From an uncultured Marinobacter sp. (lineage in GTDB: Bacteria > Pseudomonadota > Gammaproteobacteria > Pseudomonadales > Oleiphilaceae): DNA of 64,000 nucleotides. The stretch lies in NCBI RefSeq assembly GCF_947488835.1, contig NZ_CANLBK010000002.1:1-64000 (forward strand), written 5' to 3'. The notes below the pieces were generated by a model, which saw only the letters and a list, made by a program, of their open reading frames with translations, was not told where the DNA came from and made no database searches. Positions 17,145-28,911 of the stretch are shown piece by piece (position 1 is the stretch's first letter; each line of letters starts with the position of its first letter). The translations under genes were made by a program, and so were the position numbers.

Positions 17145-18884
17145 TTGTCCAATCAGGAGTCGGCAAGAACATTGAGCCAGAGAGTCGCGGCGGGCCTGAA
17201 AGCCTGGCGCTTTGGCTCCGTGCTGGGTGTCTTTCTGGTGGTTGTGCTGGCACTTGGTTGGCGCCTGGCTGATTTGCATGTTGTGGACAATGATTTTCTG
17301 CGTAAGCAGGGTGATGTGCGCACGATTCGCGTAGAAACGATTGATGCACACCGCGGTGTAGTTACCGATCGCTATGGTGAGCCGCTGGCTGTAAGTACGC
17401 CGGTTCAGACACTCTGGGCCAACCCTTCCGAGACCGATCCTGCCGAACCACGCCTGACCAATCTGGCTCGGGTGCTGGATATTAGCGAAGCCAGGCTCCG
17501 GGAACGGCTGGCAACTTATGCTGGCCGAGAATTCATTTATCTGCGCAGAAAAGTGCAACCCGGGCTGGCTGCAAAGGCCATGGAGCTGGATATTCCTGGT
17601 ATCTACACGCGGCAGGAATATCGCCGTTATTACCCTGCGGGCGAGGTGACATCCCATGTCGTCGGGTTTACCAATATAGACGAGCGCGGTCAGGAAGGCT
17701 TGGAGCTGGCTTATAACGACTGGCTATCCGGTGAGTCGGGTCGCAAGCGCGTTTTAAAGGATAATCGCGGTCGGATCATCAAGGATCTGGCACTCATCCG
17801 TGACGCGGCTCCCGGTCACAATCTTGAGCTCAGCATAGATCTGCGCTTGCAGTATCTGGCCTATCGCGAGCTGAAAGCGGTGGTTGGCGCCCATAAGGCG
17901 CGCGGTGGCACCCTTGTAATGCTGGATGTCGAAACGGGTGAAGTGCTGGCGATGGTCAATCAGGGATCCTATAACCCCAATGACCGCAGCCAGTTCGCAT
18001 CGGAAAATCTCCGCAACAAGGCCATTACCGATTTGTTTGAGCCCGGCTCAACCATGAAGCCCATCTCTATGGCAGCTGCACTCGAATCCGGGCAGTACTC
18101 CGCCAATGAAACCATTGATACCTCACCCGGTTATCGGCGCTTCGGCAGGTTCACAATTCGCGATTACCGGAACTACGGGGTTATTAGCCTTACCGACATT
18201 ATCGTGAAATCGAGCAACGTAGGTATCAGCAAGATCGCCACGGAGTTGGGTGGTGACACGATTCGCAACCTATACGCCCGTCTTGGCTTTGGTCAGCCAA
18301 CCGGCATCGGATTTCCGGGAGAAGCGGTGGGTGTATTGCCGGCACCACCGAAGTGGCGCCCGTCCGAAGAAGCAACACTTTCATACGGTTACGGAATGAG
18401 TGTGAACGCTCTTCAGTTAGCTCAGGCCTACATGGTTATCGCCAATGGTGGTGTGCGCTACCCGCTAAGCCTGATGAAGCTGAATGAAAAGCCTGTTGGC
18501 GAGAGGGTGCTTTCGGAGCGGGTTACAAATGATGTGCGGGCAATGCTGGGAGAAGTGGTGTCCAGAGGGTCTGGCAAGCGTGCTCAGCCCGGCTTTTACA
18601 GTGCCGGAGGTAAGACCGGAACCGTTCACCTGGTGGGCGCGCAAGGCTATGAAGACAGCCAGTACAAGGCAGTTTTTGCCGGTATGGCCCCCATCGATAA
18701 TCCGAGAATTGTCACCGTCGTGGCAGTGGATGCGCCTCAGTCAGGGGAATACTACGGCGGCGAAGTGGCCGCGCCAGTGTTCTCCCGGGTGATGAGCGAT
18801 GCGCTGCGACTGCTAAACGTAAAACCCGAACTGGAGGTTGGCGCAACAGGTCGACCGCCAGTAAGCATCGGAGCGAGGGGGTAG
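17145..18884 (+). CDS. ftsI: Peptidoglycan transpeptidase FtsI (PBP3)
   Basis: Septal D,D-transpeptidase. The 579-residue product has an N-terminal membrane helix (about 27-47), a pedestal domain, and the transpeptidase with STMK (302-305, catalytic Ser302), SSN (356-358) and KTG (490-492). Translation starts at TTG with AGGGTGA six bases upstream; no ATG in a suitable place exists. It follows ftsL by 32 bases and precedes murE by four. Confidence 0.98.
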   Translation: MSNQESARTLSQRVAAGLKAWRFGSVLGVFLVVVLALGWRLADLHVVDNDFLRKQGDVRTIRVETIDAHRGVVTDRYGEPLAVSTPVQTLWANPSETDPAEPRLTNLARVLDISEARLRERLATYAGREFIYLRRKVQPGLAAKAMELDIPGIYTRQEYRRYYPAGEVTSHVVGFTNIDERGQEGLELAYNDWLSGESGRKRVLKDNRGRIIKDLALIRDAAPGHNLELSIDLRLQYLAYRELKAVVGAHKARGGTLVMLDVETGEVLAMVNQGSYNPNDRSQFASENLRNKAITDLFEPGSTMKPISMAAALESGQYSANETIDTSPGYRRFGRFTIRDYRNYGVISLTDIIVKSSNVGISKIATELGGDTIRNLYARLGFGQPTGIGFPGEAVGVLPAPPKWRPSEEATLSYGYGMSVNALQLAQAYMVIANGGVRYPLSLMKLNEKPVGERVLSERVTNDVRAMLGEVVSRGSGKRAQPGFYSAGGKTGTVHLVGAQGYEDSQYKAVFAGMAPIDNPRIVTVVAVDAPQSGEYYGGEVAAPVFSRVMSDALRLLNVKPELEVGATGRPPVSIGARG

Positions 18885-18888
18885 GCCT

Positions 18889-20373
18889 ATGTGCATAACA
18901 TCTCTCAATACGTTGTTGCAGGGTATTGCGCCCGTGCCGTCTGTTTTTGACGTGACCATCCACGGGCTGCAAACCGATAGTCGTGACGTTCGCCCCGGAG
19001 ATGCCTTTGTTGCTCTGGCTGGCGCAACGACGCTGGCGGATCATCACGTGGATCAGGCGATAGCGGCAGGCGCCACTGTTGTGCTACTGGAGTCGGAAAG
19101 CCGCGGTGAGTGTCGTGAACATCACGGCGCATTGATTGTGCCGGTTCCAGAGCTCCGACAGCTGCTGGGGAAAATTGCTGCCCGCTTTTATGAGCACCCT
19201 TCGCGAAGGCTGCGACTGATCGGCGTTACCGGTACCAACGGCAAAACCTCGGTAAGCCATTACATTGCCCAGCTGTTAGGCCAGGCAGACACGCCCTGTG
19301 GTGTTCTGGGAACTTTAGGTTACGGCATGCCCGGCGCCTTGCAAAAGGCCAGCCATACCACGCCTGACGTGGTTCTGATTAATCGAGCTTTGTCGGGCAT
19401 CCTTTCCAGTGGTGGCCGTGCAGCAGCGATGGAAGTGTCTTCCCATGGACTGGATCAAGGCAGGGTAGACGGCCTGGCAATAACCGGTGCCGTGTTTACC
19501 AATCTGACGCGGGATCACCTGGACTATCACGGTTCAATGGAATCTTACGGTGCGGCCAAGGCTCGGCTGTTCGAGCGTGAGGATGTGCACTTCTCGGTGA
19601 TCAACTTTGACGATCCTTTTGGTCGTCAGCTCTATGAAAAGCTTGAGGGCAAATGTGATCGCATTCGTTATAGCCTTCACGAATCTGAAGTTGAGCTGTG
19701 GCTGAAGGAATTCCGTCCCACAGACAGCGGCTTTGATGCTGTGGTTGATGGAGAGTGGGGCGAGTTCGGCATTTCCGCGCCGTTGATGGGAAGTTTCAAT
19801 GCCAGCAATGTGCTTGCAGCAATTGCAGCGGTTATGACCCTGAATGTTACGGTCGAGCAAGTGCAGCAGGCGGTAAAATTGTTAACACCGCCTCCCGGTC
19901 GGCTCGAGCGTTTCTGTGGCGCAAATGGCGCCCGTGCCGTGGTTGATTATGCACACACACCCGATGCGCTGGCGAATGCTTTAGCCGCGTTGCGGCCCCA
20001 TGTGGCAGGCAAGTTGATCTGTGTGTTTGGCTGCGGCGGAGATCGGGATAGTGGCAAGCGGCCTGAAATGGCGAAAGAGGCTGAAAAACGCGCTGATGTC
20101 ATTATCGTTACAGATGACAATCCACGGACAGAAAACCCGGTGGAGATTGTCCGGGACATTCTGGCTGGGTTTTCCAGGCCGAATGCTGCAAGCGTTATTC
20201 ACGACCGGGCTGAGGCGATCCGCACGGCCATAAATATGGCCGAGCAGGGGGACCTTGTTCTTGTCGCTGGCAAAGGCCATGAATCCTGGCAGGAAATAGC
20301 GGGCCAGAAGCTCCCATTCAGTGACGCAAGTCAAGTGCGCCAAGGCTTGAATATTGAAGGGGCTGACCTATGA
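18889..20373 (+). CDS. murE: UDP-MurNAc-L-Ala-D-Glu:meso-diaminopimelate ligase
   Basis: Adds the third residue to the peptidoglycan stem peptide using ATP. The 494-residue product has the three Mur-ligase domains, with P-loop GTNGKTS at 115-121. The late DDNPRTEN motif is the marker of meso-diaminopimelate (rather than lysine) specificity. Its last bases overlap the murF start. Confidence 0.98.
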   Translation: MCITSLNTLLQGIAPVPSVFDVTIHGLQTDSRDVRPGDAFVALAGATTLADHHVDQAIAAGATVVLLESESRGECREHHGALIVPVPELRQLLGKIAARFYEHPSRRLRLIGVTGTNGKTSVSHYIAQLLGQADTPCGVLGTLGYGMPGALQKASHTTPDVVLINRALSGILSSGGRAAAMEVSSHGLDQGRVDGLAITGAVFTNLTRDHLDYHGSMESYGAAKARLFEREDVHFSVINFDDPFGRQLYEKLEGKCDRIRYSLHESEVELWLKEFRPTDSGFDAVVDGEWGEFGISAPLMGSFNASNVLAAIAAVMTLNVTVEQVQQAVKLLTPPPGRLERFCGANGARAVVDYAHTPDALANALAALRPHVAGKLICVFGCGGDRDSGKRPEMAKEAEKRADVIIVTDDNPRTENPVEIVRDILAGFSRPNAASVIHDRAEAIRTAINMAEQGDLVLVAGKGHESWQEIAGQKLPFSDASQVRQGLNIEGADL

Positions 20374-21764
20374 TGCGCGCCTTCTCGCTTGCCGAGGCTG
20401 TAGGGTTTACCGGTGCCAAGTGTGTGTCAAAGGGGCTGGATAGGGTTCAGTTCGCTGGTGTGTCTACTGACACCCGCGCCTTGAAGGCAGGTGACCTGTT
20501 TGTTGCCCTGCGCGGTGACAACTTCGATGGCCACGAATTTTTACAGGCTGCGCAGAAGCTGGGTGCGAGTGCTGCCGTAGTTGATACGCCGGTTGATAAC
20601 GGTCTGGATATGCCGCAGTTGGTTGTGGCGGACACCGTTAAAGCGCTGGCGGATCTGGCTGCAGGGAATCGCATTGAAAGCGACGCGAAGCTGGTTGCGA
20701 TTACCGGTAGCAGTGGCAAAACCACCGTTAAAGAACTGGTCGCTGCCATTCTTGCGCGAATGGGGGAAACCCTTGCGACCCGCGGCAACCTGAACAATCA
20801 CATTGGTGTGCCCTTGACCCTGTTCGGCCTGGAGCCCCGGCATGAATACGGTGCTGTTGAATTAGGTGCCAGCGGGATTGGCGAAATCGCTCATACCGTT
20901 GCCATTACCAAACCTCAGGTTGTGATTCTCACGAATGCGGGAGAAGCACACCTCGAGGGCTTTGGCAGTTACGAGAATATCGTGCGGGCCAAGGGCGAAA
21001 TTATCGAAGGTGTCAGCGATGCCGGCTTGGTGGTTCTGAACCGGGATGACCCTGCGTTCGAACAGTGGCTTGCCCGAGCCGGGAACCGACGGGTTGTCAG
21101 TGTCAGCCGCTCGGGAAACCCCGAGGCGGACTACAGTGCAGTTATCCAGCCAAAGCAAAGCATGCAGGCGGAAGTTGTGTGTGCAGGGCCTGACGGATGG
21201 GGGCTCACGTTCCTGTTGCCCCTCGAAGGCGAGCACAACGTAACCAACGCTCTGCTGGCGATTGCAGCAGCCCGTGAGCTGGGTGCAACGGATTCGGCAA
21301 TCAAAGACGGTTTGGCCGGGGTCCAGCCAGCACGTGGGCGCCTCCAGGTAGTCAATCTTCCGGGAGAACTGTCAGTTATTGATGACAGTTACAACGCAAA
21401 CCCGGCCTCCATGAAAGCAGCGTTGGGTGTTCTGGCAAAGCGCCAAGGCGCGCATATTGCGGTTTTAGGAGCGATGGGCGAACTCGGGCCAACTGCTCGC
21501 GAACTTCACCGTGAAGTGGGTGCCTTTGCTTCGGAGTTGGGGATTGCTCGCCTGTTAACGGTAGGAACTGGCTGCGAAGGCTACGCCGCGGGCTTTGGTG
21601 ACGCGACAGAGATGTATGAAACACACGATGAGGCCGTGCAGGTCATTTATCGGGCTAAAGAGCGGCCAATGACCGTGTTGGTTAAAGGGTCCAGAAGTTC
21701 CGCCATGGATCTCGTGGCGGATGGAATTATAAACAAGGTGAATAAAGCATGCTGCTCTGGCTGA
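20370..21764 (+). CDS. murF: UDP-MurNAc-tripeptide:D-Ala-D-Ala ligase
   Basis: Attaches D-Ala-D-Ala to complete the UDP-MurNAc-pentapeptide. The 464-residue product has P-loop GSSGKTT (113-119), the [15 protein letters not shown] block and [11 protein letters not shown], all typical of MurF. It overlaps murE by four bases and mraY by sixteen, an unusually long overlap for this cluster. Confidence 0.98.
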   Translation: MMRAFSLAEAVGFTGAKCVSKGLDRVQFAGVSTDTRALKAGDLFVALRGDNFDGHEFLQAAQKLGASAAVVDTPVDNGLDMPQLVVADTVKALADLAAGNRIESDAKLVAITGSSGKTTVKELVAAILARMGETLATRGNLNNHIGVPLTLFGLEPRHEYGAVELGASGIGEIAHTVAITKPQVVILTNAGEAHLEGFGSYENIVRAKGEIIEGVSDAGLVVLNRDDPAFEQWLARAGNRRVVSVSRSGNPEADYSAVIQPKQSMQAEVVCAGPDGWGLTFLLPLEGEHNVTNALLAIAAARELGATDSAIKDGLAGVQPARGRLQVVNLPGELSVIDDSYNANPASMKAALGVLAKRQGAHIAVLGAMGELGPTARELHREVGAFASELGIARLLTVGTGCEGYAAGFGDATEMYETHDEAVQVIYRAKERPMTVLVKGSRSSAMDLVADGIINKVNKACCSG

Positions 21765-22834
21765 CAGGGGTTCTTTCAGATTATTTTTCGGCGCTGACGG
21801 TGTTTCAGTACCTGACCGTACGTGGGATTCTGGGCACATTAACCGCGCTCCTGATCTCTTTGGTTATCGGGCCAGTGATGATCCGTAAGCTGAGCCAGTA
21901 TCAGATTGGTCAGGCGATTCGTGATGATGGCCCTCAAACACATCTCAGCAAAGCTGGAACGCCAACAATGGGCGGAGCGCTGATTCTGGTGTCTATCGGC
22001 ATCAGCACATTGTTGTGGGCGGATCTGTCCAACCGGTATGTGTGGGTGACGTTGCTGGTTACCTTGCTGTTCGGCGCCATTGGTTGGGTGGATGATTACC
22101 GGAAAGTGGTCGAGCGCAACCCCCGTGGTCTGCCTGCACGCTGGAAGTACTTCTGGCAGTCGTTGATTGGCGCAGCTGCAGCCATAGTGTTGTACTTCAG
22201 TTCTGCTTTGCCTCAGGAAACCTCGTTGTACCTGCCATTCCTTAAAAACGTGTCTCTGACCCTCGGGCCGGTGCTCTTTATTCTGCTCACTTACTTTGTG
22301 ATTGTCGGCAGCAGCAATGCGGTAAACCTGACAGATGGCCTGGATGGTCTCGCAATCATGCCCACAGTCATGGTCGCAGGTGCCTTGGGTATCTTCGCGT
22401 ACGTATCCGGTAACGTTCAGTTCGCAAATTATCTTTTAATCCCGCACTTGCCGGGCACCGGCGAACTGATTGTCTTTTGCGGAGCTCTGGTTGGCGCCGG
22501 TCTTGGCTTTCTGTGGTTTAACACCTACCCCGCACAAGTGTTCATGGGTGATGTTGGTGCGCTGGCGCTCGGTGCCGCTTTGGGTGTGGTTGCGGTGATC
22601 GTGCGCCAGGAAATCATCCTTTTCATCATGGGCGGTGTGTTTGTGATGGAAACAGTGTCAGTGATCTTGCAGGTGGCTTCCTTCCGGTTGACCGGCCGCC
22701 GGATATTCCGGATGGCGCCACTGCATCACCATTTTGAGCTTAAAGGGTGGCCAGAGCCGCGCGTAATTGTGCGCTTCTGGGTCATCACTGTAATTCTGGT
22801 TCTGATTGGCTTGTCCAGTCTGAAATTGCGATAG
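21749..22834 (+). CDS. mraY: Phospho-N-acetylmuramoyl-pentapeptide-transferase
   Basis: Integral membrane enzyme making lipid I from UDP-MurNAc-pentapeptide and undecaprenyl phosphate. The 361-residue product has about ten membrane helices, GTPTMGG, DDYRK near the first catalytic aspartates, [24 protein letters not shown] and the [14 protein letters not shown] signature. Length matches E. coli (360). Confidence 0.99.
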   Translation: MLLWLTGVLSDYFSALTVFQYLTVRGILGTLTALLISLVIGPVMIRKLSQYQIGQAIRDDGPQTHLSKAGTPTMGGALILVSIGISTLLWADLSNRYVWVTLLVTLLFGAIGWVDDYRKVVERNPRGLPARWKYFWQSLIGAAAAIVLYFSSALPQETSLYLPFLKNVSLTLGPVLFILLTYFVIVGSSNAVNLTDGLDGLAIMPTVMVAGALGIFAYVSGNVQFANYLLIPHLPGTGELIVFCGALVGAGLGFLWFNTYPAQVFMGDVGALALGAALGVVAVIVRQEIILFIMGGVFVMETVSVILQVASFRLTGRRIFRMAPLHHHFELKGWPEPRVIVRFWVITVILVLIGLSSLKLR

Positions 22835-22849
22835 GAAGCCGGATTGATT

Positions 22850-24205
22850 ATGAGTGTCATCACTTCAGATCGTCGCACATTGGTAGTAGGGCTCGGTAAA
22901 ACCGGGCTCTCCTGCGTGCGCTATCTGACGGCGCAGGGGCGGGACGTTGCCGTGGCTGACAGCCGCGAAGCGCCGCCGTGCCTGGATGACCTTCGTGCCG
23001 GGTGGCCAGATGTTTCTGTTCATCTCGGATCGTTCAGCCCCGAGCTATTTGCGGGGTTCAATGAACTGATCGTAAGCCCGGGAATCAGCATTGCTGAGCC
23101 GGCTATAGCCTACGCCGCTACGCAAGGCGCGCGCATACGGGGCGATATTGATCTGTTTGCTGAAGCTGCCGATGCGCCGGTTGTGGCCATAACAGGTTCC
23201 AACGGGAAGACCACTGTTACCACCTTGTTGGGCGAGATGGCTCGCTCTGCCGGTCGCATGGTTCAGATCGGCGGGAATATCGGCACGCCTGCACTGGATT
23301 TGCTGGGTCTGGGCGCCGACTTGTACGTGCTTGAGCTCTCCAGCTTTCAGTTGGAAGCCACCACAGGTCTGAATGCGCTGGCGGCAACCGTACTGAACGT
23401 AAGTGACGATCATCTGGATCGCTACCCGGACAAGATGGCTTATTTTCAGGCCAAGCAACGAATCTTCCAGGGATGCAAGAACGCTATCGTAAACCTTGAC
23501 GATGCGCTCAGCACTCCCATGGCGCGGGATAACCTGCGGTTTGTATGTTTCGGCTTTAATCGGGTGAACCCGCAAACGTTCAGTACCCGGGAAGACGATC
23601 AGGGTCTATGGCTGACCTTCGGCTTCGATAACCTGCTGAATGCCAGCGAGCTGGAATTGATGGGCTGGCATAACCTCAGCAACGTAATGGCTGCGCTGGC
23701 ACTTGGGCAGGCTGCCGGGCTGCCAATGGACATCATGCTGGATAGCGCGCGGAACTTTAGCGGGTTGCCGCACCGCTGTGAGCTCGTGCGCAGGCTCGCA
23801 GGGGTGGATTACATCAATGACTCCAAGGGTACGAATGTTGGAGCCACCGTCGCCGCCATAAAAAGCCTGGTGCCGGAAGGCGAAGGGAAGATCGTGCTGA
23901 TTGCCGGCGGAGAAGGCAAGGGTGCCGAGTTTACAGATCTGGCGGCACCCATAAGTGACGGTTGCCGGGCCGTTGTTTTGATTGGCCGGGATGCAGATCG
24001 GGTTGCGGGCGCTCTGGACTCCGCGACACCCGTATTCCGGGCCGGAACCTTGAAGGCTGCGGTGGAAAAATCTGCCGAACTTGCGCAGCACGGCGATCGG
24101 GTACTCTTTTCACCCGCGTGTGCCAGCTTCGATATGTTTGTGGACTATATGGATCGTGGTGAGCAATTCCGCACCCAGGTCCAATCACTGCGGGAGGCGA
24201 ACTGA
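22850..24205 (+). CDS. murD: UDP-MurNAc-L-alanine:D-glutamate ligase
   Basis: Adds D-glutamate to UDP-MurNAc-L-Ala. The product (451 residues from ATG 22850) has a Rossmann-like N-terminal domain (VVGLGKTGLSCVRYL), P-loop GSNGKTT (116-122) and YINDSKGTN in the C-terminal region. A TTG at 22844 is five bases from an AGGAAG site and would add two residues; the ATG is eleven bases from it, so either could be used. It ends with TGATG coupling to ftsW. Confidence 0.98.
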   Translation: MSVITSDRRTLVVGLGKTGLSCVRYLTAQGRDVAVADSREAPPCLDDLRAGWPDVSVHLGSFSPELFAGFNELIVSPGISIAEPAIAYAATQGARIRGDIDLFAEAADAPVVAITGSNGKTTVTTLLGEMARSAGRMVQIGGNIGTPALDLLGLGADLYVLELSSFQLEATTGLNALAATVLNVSDDHLDRYPDKMAYFQAKQRIFQGCKNAIVNLDDALSTPMARDNLRFVCFGFNRVNPQTFSTREDDQGLWLTFGFDNLLNASELELMGWHNLSNVMAALALGQAAGLPMDIMLDSARNFSGLPHRCELVRRLAGVDYINDSKGTNVGATVAAIKSLVPEGEGKIVLIAGGEGKGAEFTDLAAPISDGCRAVVLIGRDADRVAGALDSATPVFRAGTLKAAVEKSAELAQHGDRVLFSPACASFDMFVDYMDRGEQFRTQVQSLREAN

Positions 24206-25407
24206 TGCAGTTAGGGCTATCAGCAGCACCCGCAAGAACACAATGGTTGGGCGAAATACAGCCCCTGCCGGTGCTGGTTATCAGCTCGGTTGCCTTGCTG
24301 ATTATCGGCGTTGTGATGATTTCCTCTGCTTCCATGGATCTGGCGGTAGAGACCATGGGCAATGGTTATCACTATGTGATTCGCCAGCTTATGTTTGCGG
24401 TTATGGGCTGCATGCTGGCGCTGGTTTCGGTGAATGTGCCGGTAGCTTGGTGGGAGCGCAGCGGCTGGTTGTTGCTGGGTATAGGTCTGCTGGTTCTGGT
24501 TCTGGTTCTTACGCCTCTGGGCCGCACAGTGAACGGTTCTACGCGCTGGATCCCATTTGGGTTGTTCAACGTGCAGGTGTCGGAAGTGGCCAAACTATGC
24601 CTGATTGCCTACCTGGCCGGCTACGTAGTAAGACGCCGCGATGAGTTGCTGAATACTTGGCCAGGCTTTTTGAAGCCGTTGGTCGTTCTTGGTGTGGCAT
24701 CGGCCTTGTTGGTTATTCAGCCCGACTTTGGGGCAACGGTGGTTCTGGTAACCGCGGCGGCGGGCATGATTTTCCTTAGCGGTGTGCGGCTTAGCCGGTT
24801 TGTGCCGCTGATCGCCATTCTGGTAGTGCTCGGGGTCATTCTGGTGCTGACTCAGCCCTACCGACTGAAGCGCGTAGTGAGCTACCTCGATCCCTGGAAG
24901 GATCAATTCGACAGTGGCTACCAGCTAACCCAGTCGTTGATTGCCTTCGGTCGTGGTGATTGGAGTGGAGTTGGTCTCGGCAACTCAATACAGAAGTTGT
25001 TCTTCCTGCCAGAGGCTCACACGGACTTTATTTTCGCCATCATCGCAGAAGAGTTCGGGCTGATTGGCTCACTGATCGTGCTGGGGCTGTTTACTGTGCT
25101 GGTTGTAACCGGATTTGTGATTGCACGCCGGGCTGAAAAGGCGGATATGCCGTTTGGTGCCTGCTTCGCCTACGGCATCACACTGCTGATCGGCTTGCAG
25201 GCTGGAATCAACATGGCAGTCAGCACCGGATTGCTTCCCACAAAAGGGCTTACTTTGCCATTGGTGAGCTATGGCGGCTCCAGCCTGATGATCAGCTGTG
25301 TGTGTATCGGCATTCTCGCTCGAGTTGAAATGGAGCGGCTGGATAAAGAAAAGCAGGTGACGGAAAAGACGGCCCCCCGGAAACGCGGAGGTGCGCGCTA
25401 TGAGTGA
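24205..25407 (+). CDS. ftsW: Septal peptidoglycan glycosyltransferase FtsW
   Basis: SEDS-family polymerase of lipid II that works with FtsI. The 400-residue product has about ten membrane helices. SEDS motifs include NGSTRWIPFGLFNVQVSEVAKL, QPDFGATVVL, the loop PEAHTDFIFAIIAEEFG containing the conserved acidic residues, and LPLVSYGGSSL. Start overlaps the murD stop by one base. Confidence 0.98.
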   Translation: MQLGLSAAPARTQWLGEIQPLPVLVISSVALLIIGVVMISSASMDLAVETMGNGYHYVIRQLMFAVMGCMLALVSVNVPVAWWERSGWLLLGIGLLVLVLVLTPLGRTVNGSTRWIPFGLFNVQVSEVAKLCLIAYLAGYVVRRRDELLNTWPGFLKPLVVLGVASALLVIQPDFGATVVLVTAAAGMIFLSGVRLSRFVPLIAILVVLGVILVLTQPYRLKRVVSYLDPWKDQFDSGYQLTQSLIAFGRGDWSGVGLGNSIQKLFFLPEAHTDFIFAIIAEEFGLIGSLIVLGLFTVLVVTGFVIARRAEKADMPFGACFAYGITLLIGLQAGINMAVSTGLLPTKGLTLPLVSYGGSSLMISCVCIGILARVEMERLDKEKQVTEKTAPRKRGGARYE

Positions 25408-26506
25408 ACCTCGCCGCTTTCTAATGATGGCCGGAGGTACCGGAGGCCACGTGTTCCCGGCACTTGCCACCGCCCGGGCACTTGAGGCCAAGGGGCATGA
25501 AGTGCACTGGCTGGGTGCTGTCGGCGGCATGGAAGAGCGGTTGATTGCAGACACTGACATACCCATGTCGCTGATTCACATCTCCGGGCTCCGGGGGAAA
25601 GGCAAGCTGGCTTTGCTGGCAGCGCCATTCCGCCTGATGCGTGCGCTTGGGGAGGCCTTTACCATCATGCGTCGCATCCGCCCGGACTGCGTGGTTGGCA
25701 TGGGTGGATTTGTGACTGGCCCTGGCGGCTTGGCCGCCTGGCTTACGAAAACGCCGTTGGTGATTCATGAGCAGAATGCCATCGCAGGCATGACAAACCG
25801 GATTCTGGTGCGTTTTTCCAAAACGGTACTGGAAGCCTTCCCGGGAAGTTTTGGAACGGAAGTGATCACCCGTTGCACCGGCAATCCAGTGCGGGAAGAT
25901 TTGGCGACCTTGCCGGCCCCGGAAGATCGAATGGCCGGGCGTTCAAGCGAGTCCGGAGAACAGAGCACACCACTGCGAATCCTGGTGGTCGGCGGCAGCC
26001 TGGGTGCCCAGGTGTTCAATCAGCAATTGCCAGAAGCTTTGGCACTGCTGCCAGAGCAGGAGCGGCCACAGGTTCGGCATCAGTGTGGGGAGCGGCACCT
26101 TGAAGACGCCCGCGCCTCATATAACGAACATGGTGTGAGTGCCAGTGTCGAGCCGTTTATTAAAGACATGGCAGAAGCCTATGGCTGGGCCGACGTAGTG
26201 TTGTGCCGCTCTGGGGCACTGACAGTTTCCGAACTGTGCGCAGCAGGAATCGGCGCAGTGCTGGTGCCATTCCCCCATGCGGTGGACGATCATCAAACGA
26301 AAAACGGCCAGCAATTGGTGAATGCCAAGGCGGCCATTCTGATACCACAGTCACGGCTTACACCGGCTGTGCTGGCAGAAACCCTTGGCGATCTCGCCAG
26401 GGATCGCGCCCGGGTCATGGATATGGCCAAGGCTGCACGTACTTTGGCTCGCCCCGATGCAACGGAGCGAGTCGTAAATTATTGTCTGGAGGCCGCTAAT
26501 GGCTGA
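25400..26506 (+). CDS. murG: UDP-GlcNAc:lipid I N-acetylglucosaminyltransferase
   Basis: Converts lipid I to lipid II at the inner face of the membrane. The 368-residue product begins with the G-loop [10 protein letters not shown] (12-21), with a second glycine loop [10 protein letters not shown] and the UDP-GlcNAc pocket ([16 protein letters not shown]). The start at 25400 has GGAGG eight bases upstream; it overlaps the end of ftsW by eight bases. GTG at 25391 lies inside that ribosome site and is rejected. Confidence 0.98.
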   Translation: MSEPRRFLMMAGGTGGHVFPALATARALEAKGHEVHWLGAVGGMEERLIADTDIPMSLIHISGLRGKGKLALLAAPFRLMRALGEAFTIMRRIRPDCVVGMGGFVTGPGGLAAWLTKTPLVIHEQNAIAGMTNRILVRFSKTVLEAFPGSFGTEVITRCTGNPVREDLATLPAPEDRMAGRSSESGEQSTPLRILVVGGSLGAQVFNQQLPEALALLPEQERPQVRHQCGERHLEDARASYNEHGVSASVEPFIKDMAEAYGWADVVLCRSGALTVSELCAAGIGAVLVPFPHAVDDHQTKNGQQLVNAKAAILIPQSRLTPAVLAETLGDLARDRARVMDMAKAARTLARPDATERVVNYCLEAANG

Positions 26507-27944
26507 TACAAACAATCCGCCGCTTGCTTTTCAAGTACCGGAAATGCGCCGGATTCGCCACATTCACTTTGTGGGTATCGGTGGTGCTGGCATGAGTGGC
26601 ATTGCAGAAGTGCTGAAAAACCAGGGCTACGACGTGTCTGGTTCAGACATCAAGCAGGGGGTCGTCACAGATCGCCTCAAAGCCATGGGCATTGAGATAC
26701 AGATTGGCCATCTTGAGGAAAACAGCGCTAAAGCCGACGTGGTAGTGGTGTCTTCTGCTGTGGCGTCCGACAACCCCGAGATGGTGTCGGCGCGCAACCG
26801 GCGGGTGCCTATAGTGCCTCGTGCCGAAATGCTGGCAGAGATCATGCGTTATCGCCACGGCATAGCCGTAGCCGGAACCCACGGCAAGACCACTACCACT
26901 AGCCTGATTGCTTCGGTGCTGGGTGAGGCCGGGCTTGATCCCACTTTCGTGATCGGCGGCAAGCTCAACAGCGCCGGCACCAATGCCAAGCTGGGTGGAT
27001 CTCGCTATCTGGTCGCTGAAGCGGATGAGAGCGATGCCTCCTTCCTGCACCTGACGCCAACAGTGTCAGTGGTGACCAATATCGAAGCCGATCATATGGA
27101 CACCTACGACGGCGACGTGGAAAAGCTCAAACAAACGTTTGTGGATTTCCTTCATAACCTGCCGTTTTACGGCTTGGCTGTGATGTGTGTGGATGATCCC
27201 TATGTGAACGAAATCATCCCCAGAATCTCCCGGGCCATTATCACCTATGGCATCAGTAATCCGGATGCGGATTATCGGGCCGAGAGCATTGTTTCTGATG
27301 GTTTGAGAACTCACTTCGTGGTGAAACGGCCTGGTGGTCGAAGCGACCTGACTGTGGAGCTGAAAATGCCAGGGCGGCACAACGTTCTGAACGCCTTGGC
27401 CGTGATCGCAGTAGCAACGGATGACGGCATAGCAGATGAAGCTATTTGTCGCGGGTTGGCAGCTTTTGCCGGCGTTGGTCGCCGCTTTCAGGTTTACGGG
27501 GATTACAAAATACCCAAAGGCACCATCACTCTTGTGGACGACTATGGTCACCACCCAACAGAGGTCGAGGCAGTCATTCGTGCCGCTCAGGGTGCCTGGC
27601 CCGAGCGTCGAATAGTGATGCTGTACCAGCCCCACAGATTTAGCCGAACCCGTGATCTGTATGAGGACTTTGTTCGGGTTTTGTCGGAGGTTGATAGTCT
27701 GTTGCTGATGGATGTTTACTCCGCCGGAGAAACAGCGGTTCCTGGCGCTGATAGTAGGGCGTTATGCCGCAGCATAAGACAGCGCGGCAAAGTTGAGCCT
27801 TTGTTCGTGGAAGATAACCGGGAGATCGAAGGCCTGTTGTCCACTGTTTTACAGGACGGTGATCTTTTGATTACTCAGGGAGCCGGGGACATAGGTGGGA
27901 TAGCGAGCCGGTTGGCGGCGCAAGGAGTTATTTCAGGTGAGTGA
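26499..27944 (+). CDS. murC: UDP-N-acetylmuramate:L-alanine ligase
   Basis: First Mur ligase, adding L-alanine to UDP-MurNAc. The 481-residue product has the N-terminal [17 protein letters not shown] motif, P-loop GTHGKTTT (126-133), EADESDASF and [15 protein letters not shown] lies six bases before the ATG. It overlaps murG by eight bases and ddlB by eight. Confidence 0.99.
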   Translation: MADTNNPPLAFQVPEMRRIRHIHFVGIGGAGMSGIAEVLKNQGYDVSGSDIKQGVVTDRLKAMGIEIQIGHLEENSAKADVVVVSSAVASDNPEMVSARNRRVPIVPRAEMLAEIMRYRHGIAVAGTHGKTTTTSLIASVLGEAGLDPTFVIGGKLNSAGTNAKLGGSRYLVAEADESDASFLHLTPTVSVVTNIEADHMDTYDGDVEKLKQTFVDFLHNLPFYGLAVMCVDDPYVNEIIPRISRAIITYGISNPDADYRAESIVSDGLRTHFVVKRPGGRSDLTVELKMPGRHNVLNALAVIAVATDDGIADEAICRGLAAFAGVGRRFQVYGDYKIPKGTITLVDDYGHHPTEVEAVIRAAQGAWPERRIVMLYQPHRFSRTRDLYEDFVRVLSEVDSLLLMDVYSAGETAVPGADSRALCRSIRQRGKVEPLFVEDNREIEGLLSTVLQDGDLLITQGAGDIGGIASRLAAQGVISGE

Positions 27945-28911
27945 TGTGAAGCATCCCGGAATACCGGCGTATCAGGCCGAGCCAGAGATGGTTAGGGCGC
28001 TTGGGCGTGTGGCTGTGTTTATGGGCGGGGATTCTGCTGAGCGCGATGTCTCTCTCAAAAGCGGCAAAGCGGTGCTTGCCGCTTTGGTATCTGCGGGCGT
28101 AGATGCCTTTGCCATGGATGTTCAGGGATGCCTTTTGAAGAGTGTGGAAAATCCGGACTTTGACCGGGTCTTCATTGCTCTGCATGGCCGTGGTGGAGAA
28201 GACGGAACCTTGCAAGCGATTTTGTCACAGGCGGGAATTCCTTATACGGGCAGTGAAGTGATGGCTTCCGCCCTGGCAATGGATAAATTGCGAACCAAAT
28301 ACGTTTTTGCCGGTTGCGGTTTGCCTACGCCGAAATTCAGAACCATGACGGCTGCAGGCGATGCTGAAAAATTTGTTCAGGAATTACGCACGCCTTTGAG
28401 TGTTAAGCCGTCGAGGGAAGGTTCCAGCATTGGCATCCGCAAAGTGACCAGCGCAGCAGAGTTGGTGGAAGCCTATGAGGCTGCTGCAGCACTGGATACC
28501 CAAGTGTTAGTAGAAGAGTGGGTTGAAGGCCCCGAGTTTACGGTTAGCCTGTTGCAGGATAGAGCGCTGCCAGCCATCGGCTTGAGTACCGATCACGTGT
28601 TCTACGACTATGACGCGAAATATCTGGCGGACGATACCCGTTACCGGATTCCCTGCGGCTTGTCGCCTCAGGATGAAGCGAAGTTACAGAACCTCGCGCT
28701 GGAGGCTTTTCGGGTCGTGGGCTGCCGGACCTGGGGACGTGTAGACATCATGCAGGATGCAGAGGGTGACTTCTGGCTTCTGGAAGTCAACACAGTCCCT
28801 GGTATGACCGATCACAGCCTGGTGCCAATGGCTGCAAAAGCTGCGGGCATCAGCTTTGAAGAGCTGGTAGTGCGGATCTTGAGCGACACGCTGGAGGGAA
28901 CTGATGCTTGA
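27937..28911 (+). CDS. ddlB: D-alanine:D-alanine ligase (B type)
   Basis: Makes the D-Ala-D-Ala dipeptide for MurF. The 324-residue ATP-grasp protein has [38 protein letters not shown] and the C-terminal [15 protein letters not shown] metal-binding block. It starts at GTG, with AAGGAG nine bases upstream, overlapping the end of murC. DdlB-type position inside the dcw cluster supports the B designation. Confidence 0.97.
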   Translation: MSDVKHPGIPAYQAEPEMVRALGRVAVFMGGDSAERDVSLKSGKAVLAALVSAGVDAFAMDVQGCLLKSVENPDFDRVFIALHGRGGEDGTLQAILSQAGIPYTGSEVMASALAMDKLRTKYVFAGCGLPTPKFRTMTAAGDAEKFVQELRTPLSVKPSREGSSIGIRKVTSAAELVEAYEAAAALDTQVLVEEWVEGPEFTVSLLQDRALPAIGLSTDHVFYDYDAKYLADDTRYRIPCGLSPQDEAKLQNLALEAFRVVGCRTWGRVDIMQDAEGDFWLLEVNTVPGMTDHSLVPMAAKAAGISFEELVVRILSDTLEGTDA